Origin: Symsagittifera roscoffensis | Taxonomy: Eukaryota > Xenacoelomorpha > Acoela > Convolutidae | Assembly: GCF_963678635.1 (NCBI RefSeq) | Contig: NC_087062.1 | Location: 85,460,890-85,524,889, forward strand | Length of the DNA: 64,000 nucleotides | Direction: 5' to 3' | In this document: piece by piece, positions 23,324 through 35,139 of the stretch | How positions within the stretch are numbered: position 1 is the first letter of the stretch | How the letters are laid out: each line of letters opens with the position of its first letter | Translations under genes and position numbers: made by a program | The notes under the pieces: generated by a model | Databases searched by the model: none | What the model saw: only the letters and a program-made list of their open reading frames with translations | What the model was told of the DNA's origin: nothing

Positions 23324-23887
23324 TCATTCCAGTCGTTTTTGTCGCGTGCCTCTTTCATTCACCTCGCGGGCCGGAAAAACAATCAAGTAGTCCTCATCAT
23401 GCATTTCAGCCGGAATGCACCAGTCCTCCAATGAGGCATTTTGCGGTTGGATATTCTCGTATTGAGCTGCCCGTCCGGTGCCCAACCGATAAAAACGAAC
23501 ACCCTGGTGCAATTCAGTTTTTTGAAATGGGCCACGCCATTTTTTCAGCAATTTTTTGGTTTCCTTTGAAAAAATGACTTCCTGGAACACCCAGACATAG
23601 TCCCCAACTGAAGAGGCTTTTGCATCAGCGTTCGTCTTGTCAAACGTTCTTTTCTGCCTGACTTGAGCCTGCTGCGTATTTCTCCTGCACATATCATTGA
23701 GTTCCTGCTGCCTACTGATCACGTCACACACGTACGTTTGTGGTGCTCTTCTCTTACCCTCGTACTCAGGGTAGAAGAACGTCAATAGAATTCCCGTAGT
23801 TGAGTGTTCAGTGCTGTTGTAGGCACCCATTACCTGTGTAATAGCAAGCGGAGATAATCTTGTCTGACGTTTCGACACTGCTATCAA
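23324..23887 (-). pseudogene. Integrase C-terminal part, Ty3/gypsy type
   Basis: 188-residue open frame. YNSTEHSTTG (23-32) is the end of the catalytic core; RQKRTFDK (77-84), VGDYVWVF (94-101) and WRGPF (117-121) are the usual blocks of the C-terminal GPY/F-type module that contacts DNA. The zinc-binding HHCC domain and most of the DDE core are absent: the frame passes directly from an acidic spacer (SKRQTRLSPLAI) into the core end, so a large internal deletion has occurred. The integrase of an intact relative would insert the cDNA copy into host DNA; this one cannot. Confidence 0.8.
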
Positions 23888-24300
23888 CTCGAGCTCATCT
23901 GCGGTTTTATCAACTACCGTGCCTTCCTCATCGGAGCGATACCGGTCTCTGTCTGGTCTTGATGCTTTTTTCTATCCAGCGCGCGCTGCTTCCATTCTAC
24001 TAGCAAAGAATGAATCGCAATCTCCGAGACGTCGGAATTGGATATAGTTTCTGACACGTTCTACCACGACTGAAACTCTGACCCATTGCTCGAGCTGATG
24101 GAGCCTCCATCACCGCCCTCTGATTTCCTCTTGAATTTTTAGGTCTCCCCGGGCAATATTTTGTATCTTCGTCGCTTCTGCTTGGACTCCTCGGACAAAT
24201 CATCCTGGCCAGGCCAGGCATGACTTGACTCCCCGGACAATGTTTCATCTCCGGATGAACAGTCCGAGCTCGGCTCGTACTCTTTTTTCGCATCAGTGAA
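23888..24300 (-). pseudogene. Acidic spacer between RNase H linker and integrase
   Basis: In one frame the minus strand encodes a Ser/Asp/Glu-rich stretch (SSDCSSGDETLSGESS, then LSEESKQKRRR) interrupted by at least two stop codons. Low complexity, no domain recognised. It joins the linker after RNase H to the truncated integrase and so belongs to the same broken Pol. Confidence 0.5.
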
Positions 24301-24327
24301 TTGCACTCATCTTGTCACGCTAGATCT

Positions 24328-24992
24328 TTATTTAACAATGACCTCTTGAGCGGTTTGAGTGCCGGTTGCCTGTTGACGTTCCACATGCGAAGTCCCCAAA
24401 AGGACATCTTTTGTTATCGAACTCACTAACTGATTCACTATCGATCGGCAAGGCAGTTCAACGTTACGACTCCGAATTGCTACCGGTTTCATCTCCGTTC
24501 TTTCAGTGATGGTCAATATCTGCATGGACTCCATCCCTTCATGGTAAGGCCTTTCAACCTCTCTGTCAAACAGGTCACGAAGTTTCCGCATGACATCCGG
24601 AGCTACGTTCACCATCTTGTTTAACAGGGCTACGCTGTTGATGCCTAGCCTGGTAAGTTCTTGCTGCACCAGGTTTGAGCGAATTAGCAAATCCAATGGA
24701 ACCGGATCACGCTTCGCCAACACTTTTATCTCAGCAGCCGTTTCTACGGGAAGTTCGAGGTGTCCTGGTATGGGAAGCTTGGACTTATCAAGCCACCTGG
24801 TGAGTGGCAGTTTGTCATAGGTTTCTTAATCCAGAAAGTAAAAGCCATCCTTAATTTCTACCAGGTTTGCTTGCTTCTCTTCTAATCGCTCGTAGAACTC
24901 CGTCTTCTTGCTGAGGCTGTCCGCATTCTGGTGCTTGTCACGTGTTCGATACTCTATAATCATGGAACAGCCATCTAGAAGCACGATCCAGC
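24328..24992 (-). pseudogene. RNase H tail and linker of gypsy-type Pol
   Basis: From 24990: WIVLLDGCSMIIEYRTRD then KHQNADSLSKKTEFYER. The pattern of a hydrophobic strand, I-x-x-R, then HQNAD-LS is the end of Ty3/gypsy RNase H, where the Asp of NAD is a catalytic residue. A linker (LAKRDPVPLDLLIRSN, 24723 onward) follows to 24328. The upstream RT and RNase H start are missing: the sequence turns back on itself at about 25020, where an inverted copy of the same segment begins. Confidence 0.75.
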
Positions 24993-25413
24993 AATTGATT
25001 AAGTCTTTAGCCAGGCAAGAGCTCGGTTGTCCACGCGCATCGATTGCTGGATCGTGCGTCTGGATGGCTCTCACAAGATTATAGAGCATCGAACACGTGA
25101 CCAGCACCAGAATGCCGACAGCCTCAGCAAGGAGACGGAGTTCTACGAGCGATTAGAAGAGAAGCAAGCAAACCAGGCAGAAATTAAGGGTTGCTTTTAT
25201 TTTCTGGTTAAAGACACCTATGACAAACTGCCACTCACCAGGTGGCTTGATAAGTCCGGGAATCCCATACCAGGATACCATGAACTTACCGTAGAAACGG
25301 CTGCTGAGCTGAGATAAAAGTGTTGGCGAAGCGTGATCCGGTTCCATTAGATTTGCTAGTTCACCCAAACCCGGTCCAGCAAGAACTTACCAGGCTAGGC
25401 ATCATTAGCATAG
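24627..25413. repeat. Foldback of the RNase H segment
   Basis: Inverted repeat: arms 24627-25001 and 25039-25413, spacer about 37 bp. The innermost match is ACGATCCAGCAATTGAT against ATCGATTGCTGGATCGT. The arms are coding strands of the same retroelement segment in opposite orientation. Confidence 0.75.
25039..25413 (+). pseudogene. Inverted second copy of the RNase H tail
   Basis: Plus-strand copy of the segment just to its left: WIVRLDGSHKIIEHRTRD, HQNADSLSKETEFYER, then KRDPVPLDLL. It forms the right arm of a foldback whose left arm is 24627-25001, with about 37 bases between. The copies differ by several substitutions, so the inversion is not brand new. After about 25413 the reading diverges, and within 150 bp the large palindrome begins. 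Confidence 0.75.
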
Positions 25414-25541
25414 AATCGGCAAGGGAAACAGGAGAACAAGAAGAGAACGCTAAGCAACCGCTTTCTGGACAAATTTTTGAATCAAATTTTGATCTAATGA
25501 ATCAATACTCAAACAAAATCATTGTCACAGACAGTGTAGCT

Positions 25542-25745
25542 GGTAACAAATTGTAACAGGCGAATATTCGTAACAAGCAATAATTTGTTACAAGGCCCTA
25601 GTAAGTAGAATACGCTTGCTCCGTTGTTCTTACATCAGGCAAGTGAGTTAGTGTTTCTCGCTTAACCCATTGTTACAACTTGTCGCTTGTTACGACTTGC
25701 CGCCTCTTACGATTAGTCGCTTATTATGAATAGTTGTCTCAAACA
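25542..25745. repeat. Subterminal repeat array, left end of palindrome
   Basis: Five or six short units in both orientations around GTAACAGGCG / CGTAACAAGC / TTGTCGCTTGTTACGA. Similarity between the two arms starts here, so this is the outer boundary of the duplicated block. Confidence 0.6.
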
Positions 25746-26040
25746 ATAAAGGTGCCATGTGGAAATTCTCAACTCAAAATACAACTTTTATTGCAAAAAA
25801 AGAGCTTCGCTCAACAAGGAAACTAAATTTGGAATGTGTGGAAACATCAGAAACGGATTTTGCTTGCATAGACAGGTTAGTTTTTCATTCAATAGCAGAA
25901 AGCACAAATTAAATCTATTTAATTAGAAACTTTGCATCTTTGCATATTTACTTACTATTTGCTAATTATCAGAAAAGAAAAGAAAGTCATTAAATACTTG
26001 TTCCCCGCCAGACTCTTCTTAGATTTGGGGAATGCGGTTC

Positions 26041-26346
26041 GGGTCTTTTCGGTTATACCCCTTTGAATGAATAAACTGGGCAGTTCAAATTTTGAGTTGA
26101 AATTGAAAGCGCGAAAGCGAGTGAAACAAACAAATAAATACACTCGCGTACAATTAGCAGCTGCTCAATTAGGAAACCTAGAGATAACATTTCTATCAGA
26201 TTTTGTTTCCTAATCCATCAGCTGCTAATAGGACGCGAGTGGTATTTAATAGTTTGTTTCACTCGTTTTCGCGCTTTCAATTTCAACTCGAAATATGAGT
26301 TGCCAAAATTTTTCATATAGGGGGAAGAAGTATTACCGAAAAGACC
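26041..26346. mobile_element. Foldback MITE in left arm
   Basis: About 306 bp. Ends are near-inverted (GGGTCTTTTCGGTTATACC against ATTACCGAAAAGACCCC), and inverted arms of roughly 130 bp contain GAAAGCGCGAAAGCGAGTG and its complement. No coding capacity. Counterpart at 41470-41776. Confidence 0.65.
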
Positions 26347-26427
26347 CCGTGGTGTTAATTGCTTAAGTACCAGATTGATGTGAGTTTAGCTGCCGAGCTC
26401 TTTATGAGACTCCAGCAACTTCAAATT

Positions 26428-27385
26428 GAAACTGAAACAGAAACATCACAACTTAAGTACAGCCGATATAACAATCAACTTGCATCAAAGGGGGTTCAAA
26501 GGGGATTCGCAAGTTCTACGCCTGAAGCAAGAGTTAAAATTTATAACTTCATTCAATACTTTAGAGTTATTGTAGTTACTTTTAATTGATAGTGTCTGGG
26601 ACTAGTTCAAGAGTGGTTTTCTTGATGTGAGTACCTGAATTTATTTACTAGGGTGCATTTTATACAGTTATGTTGAGGTGAGTTGAGTTATAGGTTGATT
26701 CATCTGAAATGGATCAAATGTTCACTGTTCACGGCGTTCATGTATTTAAAGTTTTTACGAGACCTAGCCGTGGGGCCGTGCTTATCTCTATCTTGAGTGG
26801 TAGTGATTTTTTTTGTAGTAGCCTTTCAGCAGTAATGATTCTTGAGTTTCATGTCATAAGCCAACCGCGAGATGATTCCGACCGTATGAAGTACAAGAGC
26901 TCAAGAGATAGTTTCCTACATGTGATTGTTTGATAAGATTGCGCGAAATCATTAGAAAAAGCAAGTTTTTCGGTAAATATAAATTAATGGCTCTTCTTGG
27001 AACTTTTTTATGAATAAAAGTTATGTGTTGATTTTTTGTTTTTGTTATTTGATGCTTCAAACTTAACAATGATAGATGCTTTAAATGCTTCATAAAGTTT
27101 TATGCGGAAGATAGGGTTCAGGATTTTGTGAATGAGGATCATGACAGCTCCTTTGTGTTTTTTTCCTACTGATGCTGATTGTGCCATTCGGCCGGATTGG
27201 AACAGTCGAACCCTCCGTCGAAAACAAAACGAACGTTATTGCTTAAGTACCAGATTGATGTGAGGATGTGAGTTTTGCTGACGAGCTCTTTATGAGACTC
27301 CAGCAGTTTCAAACTGACTGACACTACGTGGAAGAAGCCGTTGATGACAAGGAATCCGAAAGTTTTCTCTTGTAAAAAAAGTTTA
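26428..27385. repeat. 1-kb unit R1
   Basis: First of three related units in the left arm; each begins near CTGAAACAGAAACATCACAA and R1 and R2 end near GAATCCGAAAGT(T/G)TTCTCTTG. The right arm has a single counterpart at about 38930-39770. No gene is recognised; short frames shared between copies reflect DNA similarity. Confidence 0.6.
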
Positions 27386-27907
27386 TTTTTGTGTTGTCAC
27401 TTGAGCGCCTAAAAAAAATTTCGTTAGTTAAACTGTATTCGCACATTTTGAGATTGCCGAGTTAACAGAAGTCGAACAGGCTTGCCATTCTGTTTCGAAA
27501 TAAAAACGAACCAAAACCGCTGTATGTTGTCTAATTTAAACAAAAGAAAAGATATTAATAAAACAATACATAAACCGTTTCTGCCTTTTTTAAAACTGAT
27601 TCAGCAGAGAAAAATGAATGTAGATGCGTGATGGCTAATGACCAGTTGCTGACTCTTCATTGGTTGAAAGGAAAAGGCGTTTCGAAAAATTGCTGAAAAG
27701 ACCTGTTAAACGGCAGCTGAAAACTACCAAAATTCATTCCCTCTAACAATTTTTAAATATCATCCAAATTATCACTGATCTGATTTACTACCCCGAACAG
27801 TGACATAAATCAAGGCATTTATTTAACGGTACCATTCTTGATCCATTACTTTGGACGGTGATTTGGTTTACTGGATCCAATATAAAATAGTTTTTTCATT
27901 ATAATTT

Positions 27908-28623
27908 CACACTCTGGCTCAAGTTCCCTTCCTTGCCTCCAGTCTCAAAAAATTACTCACCGTCCTGGTTCGATTCTCAGTCTGCTTTTGACATGCCGCG
28001 CGTGATAGCTTCCTGTAGAGTGGTTTCGATAACTCCACTCCTCTTCTGAATTAACCACTATCTCTTCACAAGCTCTAATTTAGTCATACGGCTGCATTCA
28101 CTCTTTCTGCTCTCGTAATCTCAAAGCGCGATTCGGTAGCATCCCCACTTTTGCTTCTCTGCTTTGACAAAACGAAATGTGAAGACTCAAACTCACATTC
28201 TAAGACAAGTGCTCTTCTAGTATCGATTCCCTCGCTTTCGTATTATTTCTTGATACCTTGCCTACCCTCTTCCAGCCAGATGTCAGCCCGTTCCAATGGG
28301 TAAATAGAGGCCTGTCGAACGCTGTCGGATGAACTTCTGCCAGGAACGGTCAATCTTTTCTAGCGTGTTTTCTCAAGCGTTTCTTGGCTAGGGTATAAGG
28401 CAGGAAGTCACTGTAGTCCTGAGCCCCGAGAGCAGAAATGATCAATGCAGGTGTATGAGTAAATGACAGCGTGGGAAGAAAAAGTGATTCTTTCAAAAGA
28501 TGAGGGTGAGTTATACAGGAAGCGATCACGCGCAGCATATCAAAAGCGAACTAAAAATTGAACCCGGGCGGTGGGTAATCTCTTGAGACTTGAGGCAAGG
28601 AAAGAAACTTAAGCTAGAGTGTG
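27908..28623. mobile_element. Foldback element with long inverted ends, left arm
   Basis: About 716 bp with ends CACACTCTGGCTCAAGTTCC and its near-complement ending AGCTAGAGTGTG. The inverted similarity continues inward through GCGCGTGAT(A/C)GCTTCCTGTA for well over 100 bp. The centre is unrelated to known coding sequence. Confidence 0.65.
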
Positions 28624-28898
28624 ATACTAGGTTCAAAATCTGGAGAAGAAATCATTTTGAAAAACTTAATTATTGTTATCTGTTATGATATATCTGTTTA
28701 TATATCAAGACTGACAAGACAATTATTTGACTAAAATCATTGAAAAAAAACATTTAACTGATTTAAGGCAGACATCGACCTTGAGTTTGGGAAGTATGTG
28801 TCAGTGGGTCACTTAAAAGAAGTTTTAATCGTTTTTGGTGCAAGTGGAACTTTTCAAAGTTTCGAATTAGCCACGTCATGCTCAATTTTCTCCCGATA

Positions 28899-29853
28899 AC
28901 TGAAACAGAAACATCACAACTTTAGTACAGCCAATATAACAATCAACTTGAGTACTAGTGTCTTGTTCCCGATAAAGAGCATCAAAGGATGTTCGCAAGT
29001 TCTACGCCTGGAGCAAGAGTTAAAATTTATTACTTCATTCAATACTTTAGAGTTATTGTAGTTACTTTTACTTGATAGTGTCTGGGACTAGTTCAAGAGT
29101 AGTTTTCTTGATGTGAGAACCTGAATTTATTTATTAGGGTGCATTTTATACAGTTATGTTGAGGTGAGTTGAGTTTTAGGTTGATTCATCTGAAATGGAT
29201 CAAATGTTCACTGTCCACGGCGTTCATGTATTTAAATTTTCTAGGAGACCTAGCCGTGGGGCCGTGCTTATCTCTATCTAGAGTGGTAGTGATTTTTTTG
29301 TAGTAGCCTTTAAGCTGTAATGATTCTTGAGTTTCATGTCATAAGCAAACCGCGGGATGATTCCGACCGTATGAAGTACAAGAGCTCAAGAGATAGTTTC
29401 CTACATGTGATTGTTTGATAAGATTGCGCGAAATCATTAGAAAAAGCAAGTTCTTCGGTAAATATAAATTAATGGCTCTTCTTGGAGTTTTTTATGAATA
29501 AAAGTTATGTGTTGATTTTTCGTTTTTGTTATTTGAACTTTACAATGATAGATGTTTTAAATGCTTCATAAAGTTTGTGCGGAAGATAGGGTTCAAGATT
29601 TTGTGAATGAGGATCATGACAGCTCCTTTGTTTTTTTTTCCTACTGATGCTGATTGTGCCGTTCGGCCGGATTGGAACAGTCGAACCCTCCGACGAGAAC
29701 AAAACGAACGTTATTGCTTAACTACCAGATTGATGTGAGTTTAGCTGCCGAGCTCCTTATGAGACTCCAGCAACTTCAAGCTGACTGACACTACGTGGAA
29801 GAAGCCGTTGATGTCAGGGAATCCGAAAGTGTTCTCTTGTAAAAAAAAATTAT
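28899..29853. repeat. 1-kb unit R2
   Basis: Second unit, same order of blocks as R1, lying about 2.5 kb further on. Between R1 and R2 lies the foldback at 27908-28623 with its AT-rich flanks. Confidence 0.6.
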
Positions 29854-29937
29854 ATTCAAAAAAACTGAATTACGTCGTCTGGAAGTGGAACTTTTCAAAG
29901 TTTCGAATTAGCCACGTCATGCTCATTTTTCTCCCGA

Positions 29938-30735
29938 TAACTGAAACAGAAACATCACAACTTTAGTACAGCCGATATAACAAACAAATTGAGTAATAAT
30001 CTCTTGTTCCCGATAAAGAGCATCAAAGGGGTTCGCAAGTTCTACACCTGGAGCAAGAGTTAAAATTTTTTACTTCATTCAATACTTTAGAGTTATTGTA
30101 GTTACTTTTAATTGATAGTGTCTGGGACTAGTTCAAGAGTGGTTTTCTTGAAGTGAGTACCTGAATTTTTTTACTAGGGTGCTTTTTATACAGTTATGTT
30201 GAGGTGAGTTGAGTTTTAGGTTGATTCATTTGAAATGGATCAAATGTTCACTGTTCACGGCGTTCATGTATCTAAAGTTTTTAAGAGACCTAGCCCTGGG
30301 GCCGTGTTTATCTCTATCTAGAGTGGTAGTGATTTTTTTGTAGTAACCTTTCAGCTGTACTGATTCTTGTGTTTCATGTCATAAGTACAAGAGATCAAGA
30401 GAACGTTTCCTACCTGTGATTGTTTGATAAGATTGCGCGAAATCATTAGAAAAAGCAAGTTTTTCGGTAAATATAAATTAATGGCTCCTCTTGGAACTTT
30501 TTTATGAATAAAAGTTATGTGTTGATTTTTCGTTTTTGTTATTTGATGTTTAAAACTTTACAATGATAGATGCTTTAAATGCTTCATAAAGTTTGTGCGG
30601 AAGATAGGGTTCAAGATTTTGTGGATGAGGATCATGACAGCTCCTTAATTTTTTTTCCTACTGATGCTGATTGTGCCATTTGGCCAAATTGGAACAGTCG
30701 AACCATCCGACGAGAACAAAACGAAAGTTATTGTT
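29938..30735. repeat. 1-kb unit R3, truncated
   Basis: Third unit, directly after R2; it lacks the final ~120 bp and runs into the reversed conserved-end module at 30763. This junction matches the arrangement at 38913-38950 in the right arm, so R3 is probably the original position and R1/R2 are later copies. Confidence 0.6.
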
Positions 30736-30762
30736 GTTAAGGACGAATTCGTGATGAAAAAG

Positions 30763-33700
30763 AGGGTCAGAATGTCCGGGAGTTTTTAAATTTTAAAATT
30801 TCGATTGTCAACAGAAAAACACAACAAGCGAGAACCTCGAGCGAACAAGTCGAGAAAAACAAAATAAAACTTTTCAATAAAGACATAGTAAATTATGGAT
30901 TCCGAGCCGTGTTTTTAATAGTAGTCACGTAGTAGGGGGATCCGAGACCCAGGTCTGTGGTTATCTTTGCATGTAAGCGAAAGCTGATCAAAATTCGTTT
31001 GACTGATGGCCTAAAAAATGCAACTTTTTACATAGCACTAAGCAAACCAAAAAACTAACTGGCTAGGTCTAGACGGTAAAAAACGAGTAGAATTATGGTA
31101 ACTGATGCCTGCCAGTCGTCATTAGGTGCTTTTTCTACGCTCCGTCACTATGTAGTTTTTGGGCGAATGTTACATAGACGTTCTCATGGCGCTCATGGGT
31201 GACCTTGTTAGAGGCAAGACCATCATTATCAGTAAATTTTTCAGCAACGAACCCTCCGCTTCGAGCGTATGCCCAAATTAGAGGCTTCAATGTCCTGTAT
31301 GGTATTAGGCGGAAGGTATCGACCCTCCGCTTGGTACGATCTAGCTTTTTAACTTAGTTAAGACCGAAATATTCTGGGGCCTAGAAAATTCCGGGGGGTT
31401 AGATGGGAAGTCTAGAGCCCGCTTATCCCAAGTCCCTGAACCAAAAACAACTAAAGAGAAAGCGTAAATTCCAAAAAAATAGCGCATAACCAAGAAAAAC
31501 CCAAAAACAAATTTACAGTAAAAAACCCAAAAGAGACCAAAAACAAAAATAAACACAAAACGGCGGTTTATATATTATTTCCAGACAAGTTGTGATCTGA
31601 ACTTCCTATTTGTTAATGTTTGAGATTGATTTATATCATTTCTGATCGAAACATTGTGTAATTTGTTGGTGGGTTAGGTATCCTCCATTGAGTGTTGTTT
31701 GAGTATTTAAGCATGTTAATGACAATTTTGCCGGTGAACGGAGGGTAGAGTGTTAAGCTGACAGACGTGTTCTAGACTCAACAAGACGCAACAGGAATAA
31801 CATAAACAACGACTGTTAGGTATCGTTAACATAATTTTAGTCTCGTTCGGGCACTATTTCATTAAAACTTAAGTGGTGGGGTGCACAATTGGCGCGGTCC
31901 GATTGCACCTTCCATCGATTGCGAATTTCCGAGTAAAGGATCTTAATTCGGGTATTTTGGTGCAAAGGAGGGTATAGTAATTTTGATTAACGATTACTAA
32001 TAGGTGATTATCCTTATTATATATTATTTATTTCTTTTTTAAACCCCAGAGACACCCCAATTTTGTCGTAAAAACCGATTTTCGACCAAACTGTTAACCC
32101 CAGAAACTCTGGATTTCTGACTTTTTTCGAACAGCAAAAAAATTCTGCGCAGTGACTTACTACGTAGTCAGAGTCCTCTAACTAAAGAAACCGCGCGGAA
32201 AAAGAATTAGTAGATCAAAATTTTCGTAATTTTCCGATTTTTGTCAATATATTTTGAGGATCGAGTTTTTGAATTTTTAGAGTTAGAGCGATAAACATTT
32301 TTGCGTTCCTGCTAGCATAACGTTCTAGGTGGTTGCTAGAACAATTTTTGAGTAACCCTCCGAATAGCTCCGTGGATAGAACTAGAAACTTAAAGATCGC
32401 AAAAGGAAGGACTCGGAGGGTCCAATTTTGAATTATTTTTCGACCAGTTTTTTGTTTTCAAACCAATTTTGGTCAAATTTTTGCATTACTACAGTGCTTT
32501 ACAGGGTTCCTACGCTCGCTTTAAGTTTTTTTAAACCCTTTTAGCAAGTGTTGCAGAAAAGGACTCTGAGAACCTATATAGGTAGTAAAAAGATAGGTCA
32601 ATTTAGCAAACGCGTTTTTTTGATTTCTCAAAGAGTAACAAAACGATCGAAATAATTTTGGTACCATAAGTCGACGTTTTTGATCACTCTTCTGAACCGC
32701 ACTTTTTTTTGGTTGATAACTTCAGAAAAGAATATTTTTCTAGAACTTGTTAGTTCGGAGGGTCCAACTTTTAGGGAATCCTCCGAGCGGCAGAAATTTT
32801 TTATAAAACCGCGTTTTATCCTATTGAAAAGGTTGAACGTGTCAACCCATCTTGTTTTAAGCAAGCTAGAACGCGATCAGAGGCTTTAGAGAGGTGAAAG
32901 CATTTGTTTTTGTGATTTTTGGGGAACCCTCCAAAGCAACCCTCCGGAGTCAGCTAAGCCCCTTAACAACCTCCTGGCGACCCTTCGAGGCGTGACTTGA
33001 AACAGTTGGAAAATTGAGCGAACCCTCCGAAGTAACCCTCCGGAGTGTTTTAGGCCTTTTATTGAAACTCTTTAGTGAGTTTAGGGAGACCCTCCGAAGT
33101 ATATTGGGCATTAAAGGTACCCTCCGAGGCAACCTTCCGGAGTAAGCTAAGAGTCTTAACAACCCTCCGAAAAACCCTCCGAAGTGACTTAAGCCCCTAA
33201 CAATCCTCCTTAGTGAAAATTTGGAGGGACCCATCGGGACAATTTAAAGAGCTTAGATATCCCTTTCAGACATCTGTGGCGGTAGAGTGATACTGAAGCG
33301 AGAGATCGCTGTCACCTATAGGGTAATCACAGGACACATAAAAGAAGACCTCGGTGAGTGTATTAAGCAAGACACACTCACTTGAGAAGACAGTGTCCTG
33401 GGCTTCGTTCGTTTGGAGTTTGGAGTGTTCCAATTGAGGGAAGCCTTTTACTTTAGGATAAAGTTTAATTTATCTGTTATTGAAACCATCACTGCTATTT
33501 TATAAAGAATTGCTTGCTTTTAAATGAGGCAGTGATTTCAGACATCTTTGGCAGTAAAGTGACCTTGAAGCGAGAGATCGCTGTCACCAATAGGGTGTGT
33601 AGTCATTTTATTGCCAATTGTGTTTTGTGTATTGGTTATAATACCTTTTGAATTTTTGTGATACTATTTTACTAAGTATTTGAGTGGAGTGAGTTGTAAA

Positions 33701-33892
33701 TCAACACCAGGCGATCCCTGTGTTGAACTTTGGCCGAGTCACTAATAGCACCTCTATCACATTAAAGAACACTTTACATTTTGAAGAAATTGAACAAGCA
33801 GGCTTTAGCAAAACATTTTTTCTTCTGAGAATTGTGCATTGTCGTCAGAATATAATTTTTGGATTTATAAGGACCTCGGTTAGTTGCAAAAC
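30763..33892 (+). other. Leader/LTR-type region of left arm
   Basis: Plus-oriented version of the leader upstream of the gag start at 33893. It holds the short reversed conserved-end module (30763-31173), the ACCCTCCG array (32900-33235) and one hairpin unit (about 33300-33430, with GGACAC/GTGTCC and GTGAGTGT/ACACTCAC). Frames listed inside it have no recognisable content. Confidence 0.6.
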
Positions 33893-34550
33893 ATGCAGCG
33901 GAGAGACTCATTAGGAGAAACGACTAAGATACCCAGGCTGAGCACGGAAAGCACGCGGAGGTTTCAATCGCGGCGTAGCCTATTTTCGATCAGCAGCATC
34001 TCCGATGTTTTTGCTTGTGAAGCAACGAGTGAAGGTCATAGTCATCTTTCAGTGAATGGAATGAAACTAAGAAGTGAGAAGAATCTAGATGGTGATGATG
34101 AGCGAAACGCCGAGGCCGGAGCGGCGAACGTGACACCAACGGAGTCCTTCGAGCACGGGAGAAAACGCTAATCCGACCCGATCACCACCATCAGAAGGAC
34201 CCGCAAGAGCCCGGTAACGACTTGGAACGGGAAGGAGTAAAGAAACCCCGGAAAACCTCAGAGCGTTCCGAGGCTGACGCAAGAGAGGAGCTGTTGTTCA
34301 TAGGCACGTCAAAATTGGAGACCAAGAGCAGTAATCGGAGAAAGGAACAATCTTCTATAGTCAAGCAGGGCAAGAATGCAATGATGTCGAGCATTAGTCC
34401 CAGGGAAGAGCAATCCAATTCAAAAACAAGGAAGATTTTCAAGACGTTGTACGATCAACGCATGGCATCGCTCCGAGCAGACGGGTTGTTTTTTGGCTTT
34501 AACCATCCGGGACTTACCATCGGACACGGACTTCACACCTAGCCCGAGAC
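33893..34550 (+). pseudogene. gag 5' fragment, left arm
   Basis: Starts MQRRDSLGETTKIPRLST, matching the Gag at 3039. A frameshift near 34160 moves the reading from the first open segment (to 34171) to the second (34222-34542), which contains SERSEADAREELLF and ALREADY-diverged copies of the charged N-terminal region. At about 34550 the sequence turns into the opposite-strand copy. Only the N-terminal low-complexity part of Gag is present. Confidence 0.7.
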
Positions 34551-34555
34551 AGGAG

Positions 34556-34939
34556 AAGTGTTCCTTTCTCCGATTATTGCTCTAGGTCTCCGATTTGGAC
34601 ATGCCTTTGAACAACAACTCCTCTCTTGCATCAGCCTCGGATCGCTCCGAGGTTCTCAGGGGTTTCTCTACCCCTTCCCGTTCTGAGTCGTCACAGGGCT
34701 CTTGCGCGTCCTCCTGAAGGTGGTGGCCGGGTCGGGTCGGATTAGCGTTTGCTCCCCTTCCTCGAAGGGCTCCGTTGGTGACACGTTCGCCGCCTCGGCC
34801 TCGGCGCTTCGCCCTTCATGACCATCTAGATTCTTCTCACTTCTTAGTTTCATTCCGATCTTTGAAAGATGACTATGACCTTCACTCGATGCTTCGAGAG
34901 CAAAAACGTCGGAGATGCTGCAGATCGAGATTTGGCTAA
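34556..34939 (-). pseudogene. gag fragment on the minus strand left of the gap
   Basis: Minus-strand gag sequence begins immediately after the axis at about 34555: SQISICSISDVFALEASS at the gap edge, then KMKLRSEKNLDG-like text and a frameshifted continuation toward 34556. It repeats sequence also present to the right of the gap in the same orientation. Confidence 0.65.
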
Positions 34940-35139
34940 NNNNNNNNNNNNNNNNNNNNNNNNNNNNNNNNNNNNNNNNNNNNNNNNNNNNNNNNNNNNN
35001 NNNNNNNNNNNNNNNNNNNNNNNNNNNNNNNNNNNNNNNNNNNNNNNNNNNNNNNNNNNNNNNNNNNNNNNNNNNNNNNNNNNNNNNNNNNNNNNNNNNN
35101 NNNNNNNNNNNNNNNNNNNNNNNNNNNNNNNNNNNNNNN
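34940..35139. other. Assembly gap (200 N)
   Basis: Exactly 200 unknown bases, so probably a placeholder of fixed size. About 150 bp on its left (34785-34937) is nearly identical to about 150 bp on its right (35140-35290), in the same orientation. Confidence 0.98.

Larger units (their letters stand above)
13677..24992 (-). mobile_element. Giant Ty3/gypsy-like retroelement remnant with extra ORFs
   Basis: Reading the minus strand from 24992 to 13677: RNase H tail and linker, acidic spacer, integrase C-terminus, Pol C-terminal extension, macro-type domain, coiled coil plus SGNH hydrolase, a large ORF of unknown function and a further ORF region. The segments are colinear and share the more GC-rich, codon-like composition that contrasts with the AT-rich host DNA. 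All are broken by frameshifts and stops, and most of the integrase core is missing. RT, protease and Gag of this copy are not in line with it. No flanking LTRs were identified. Confidence 0.7.

Noticed and set aside
24328-24992. BEL/Pao-type RNase H
   Set aside because: The HQNAD-LS ending is the Ty3/gypsy form; BEL elements end differently.
28350-28538. 62-codon frame with a near-identical partner at 40132-40320
   Set aside because: Both lie in the foldback element, and DNA similarity alone explains the shared reading. No domain is seen.
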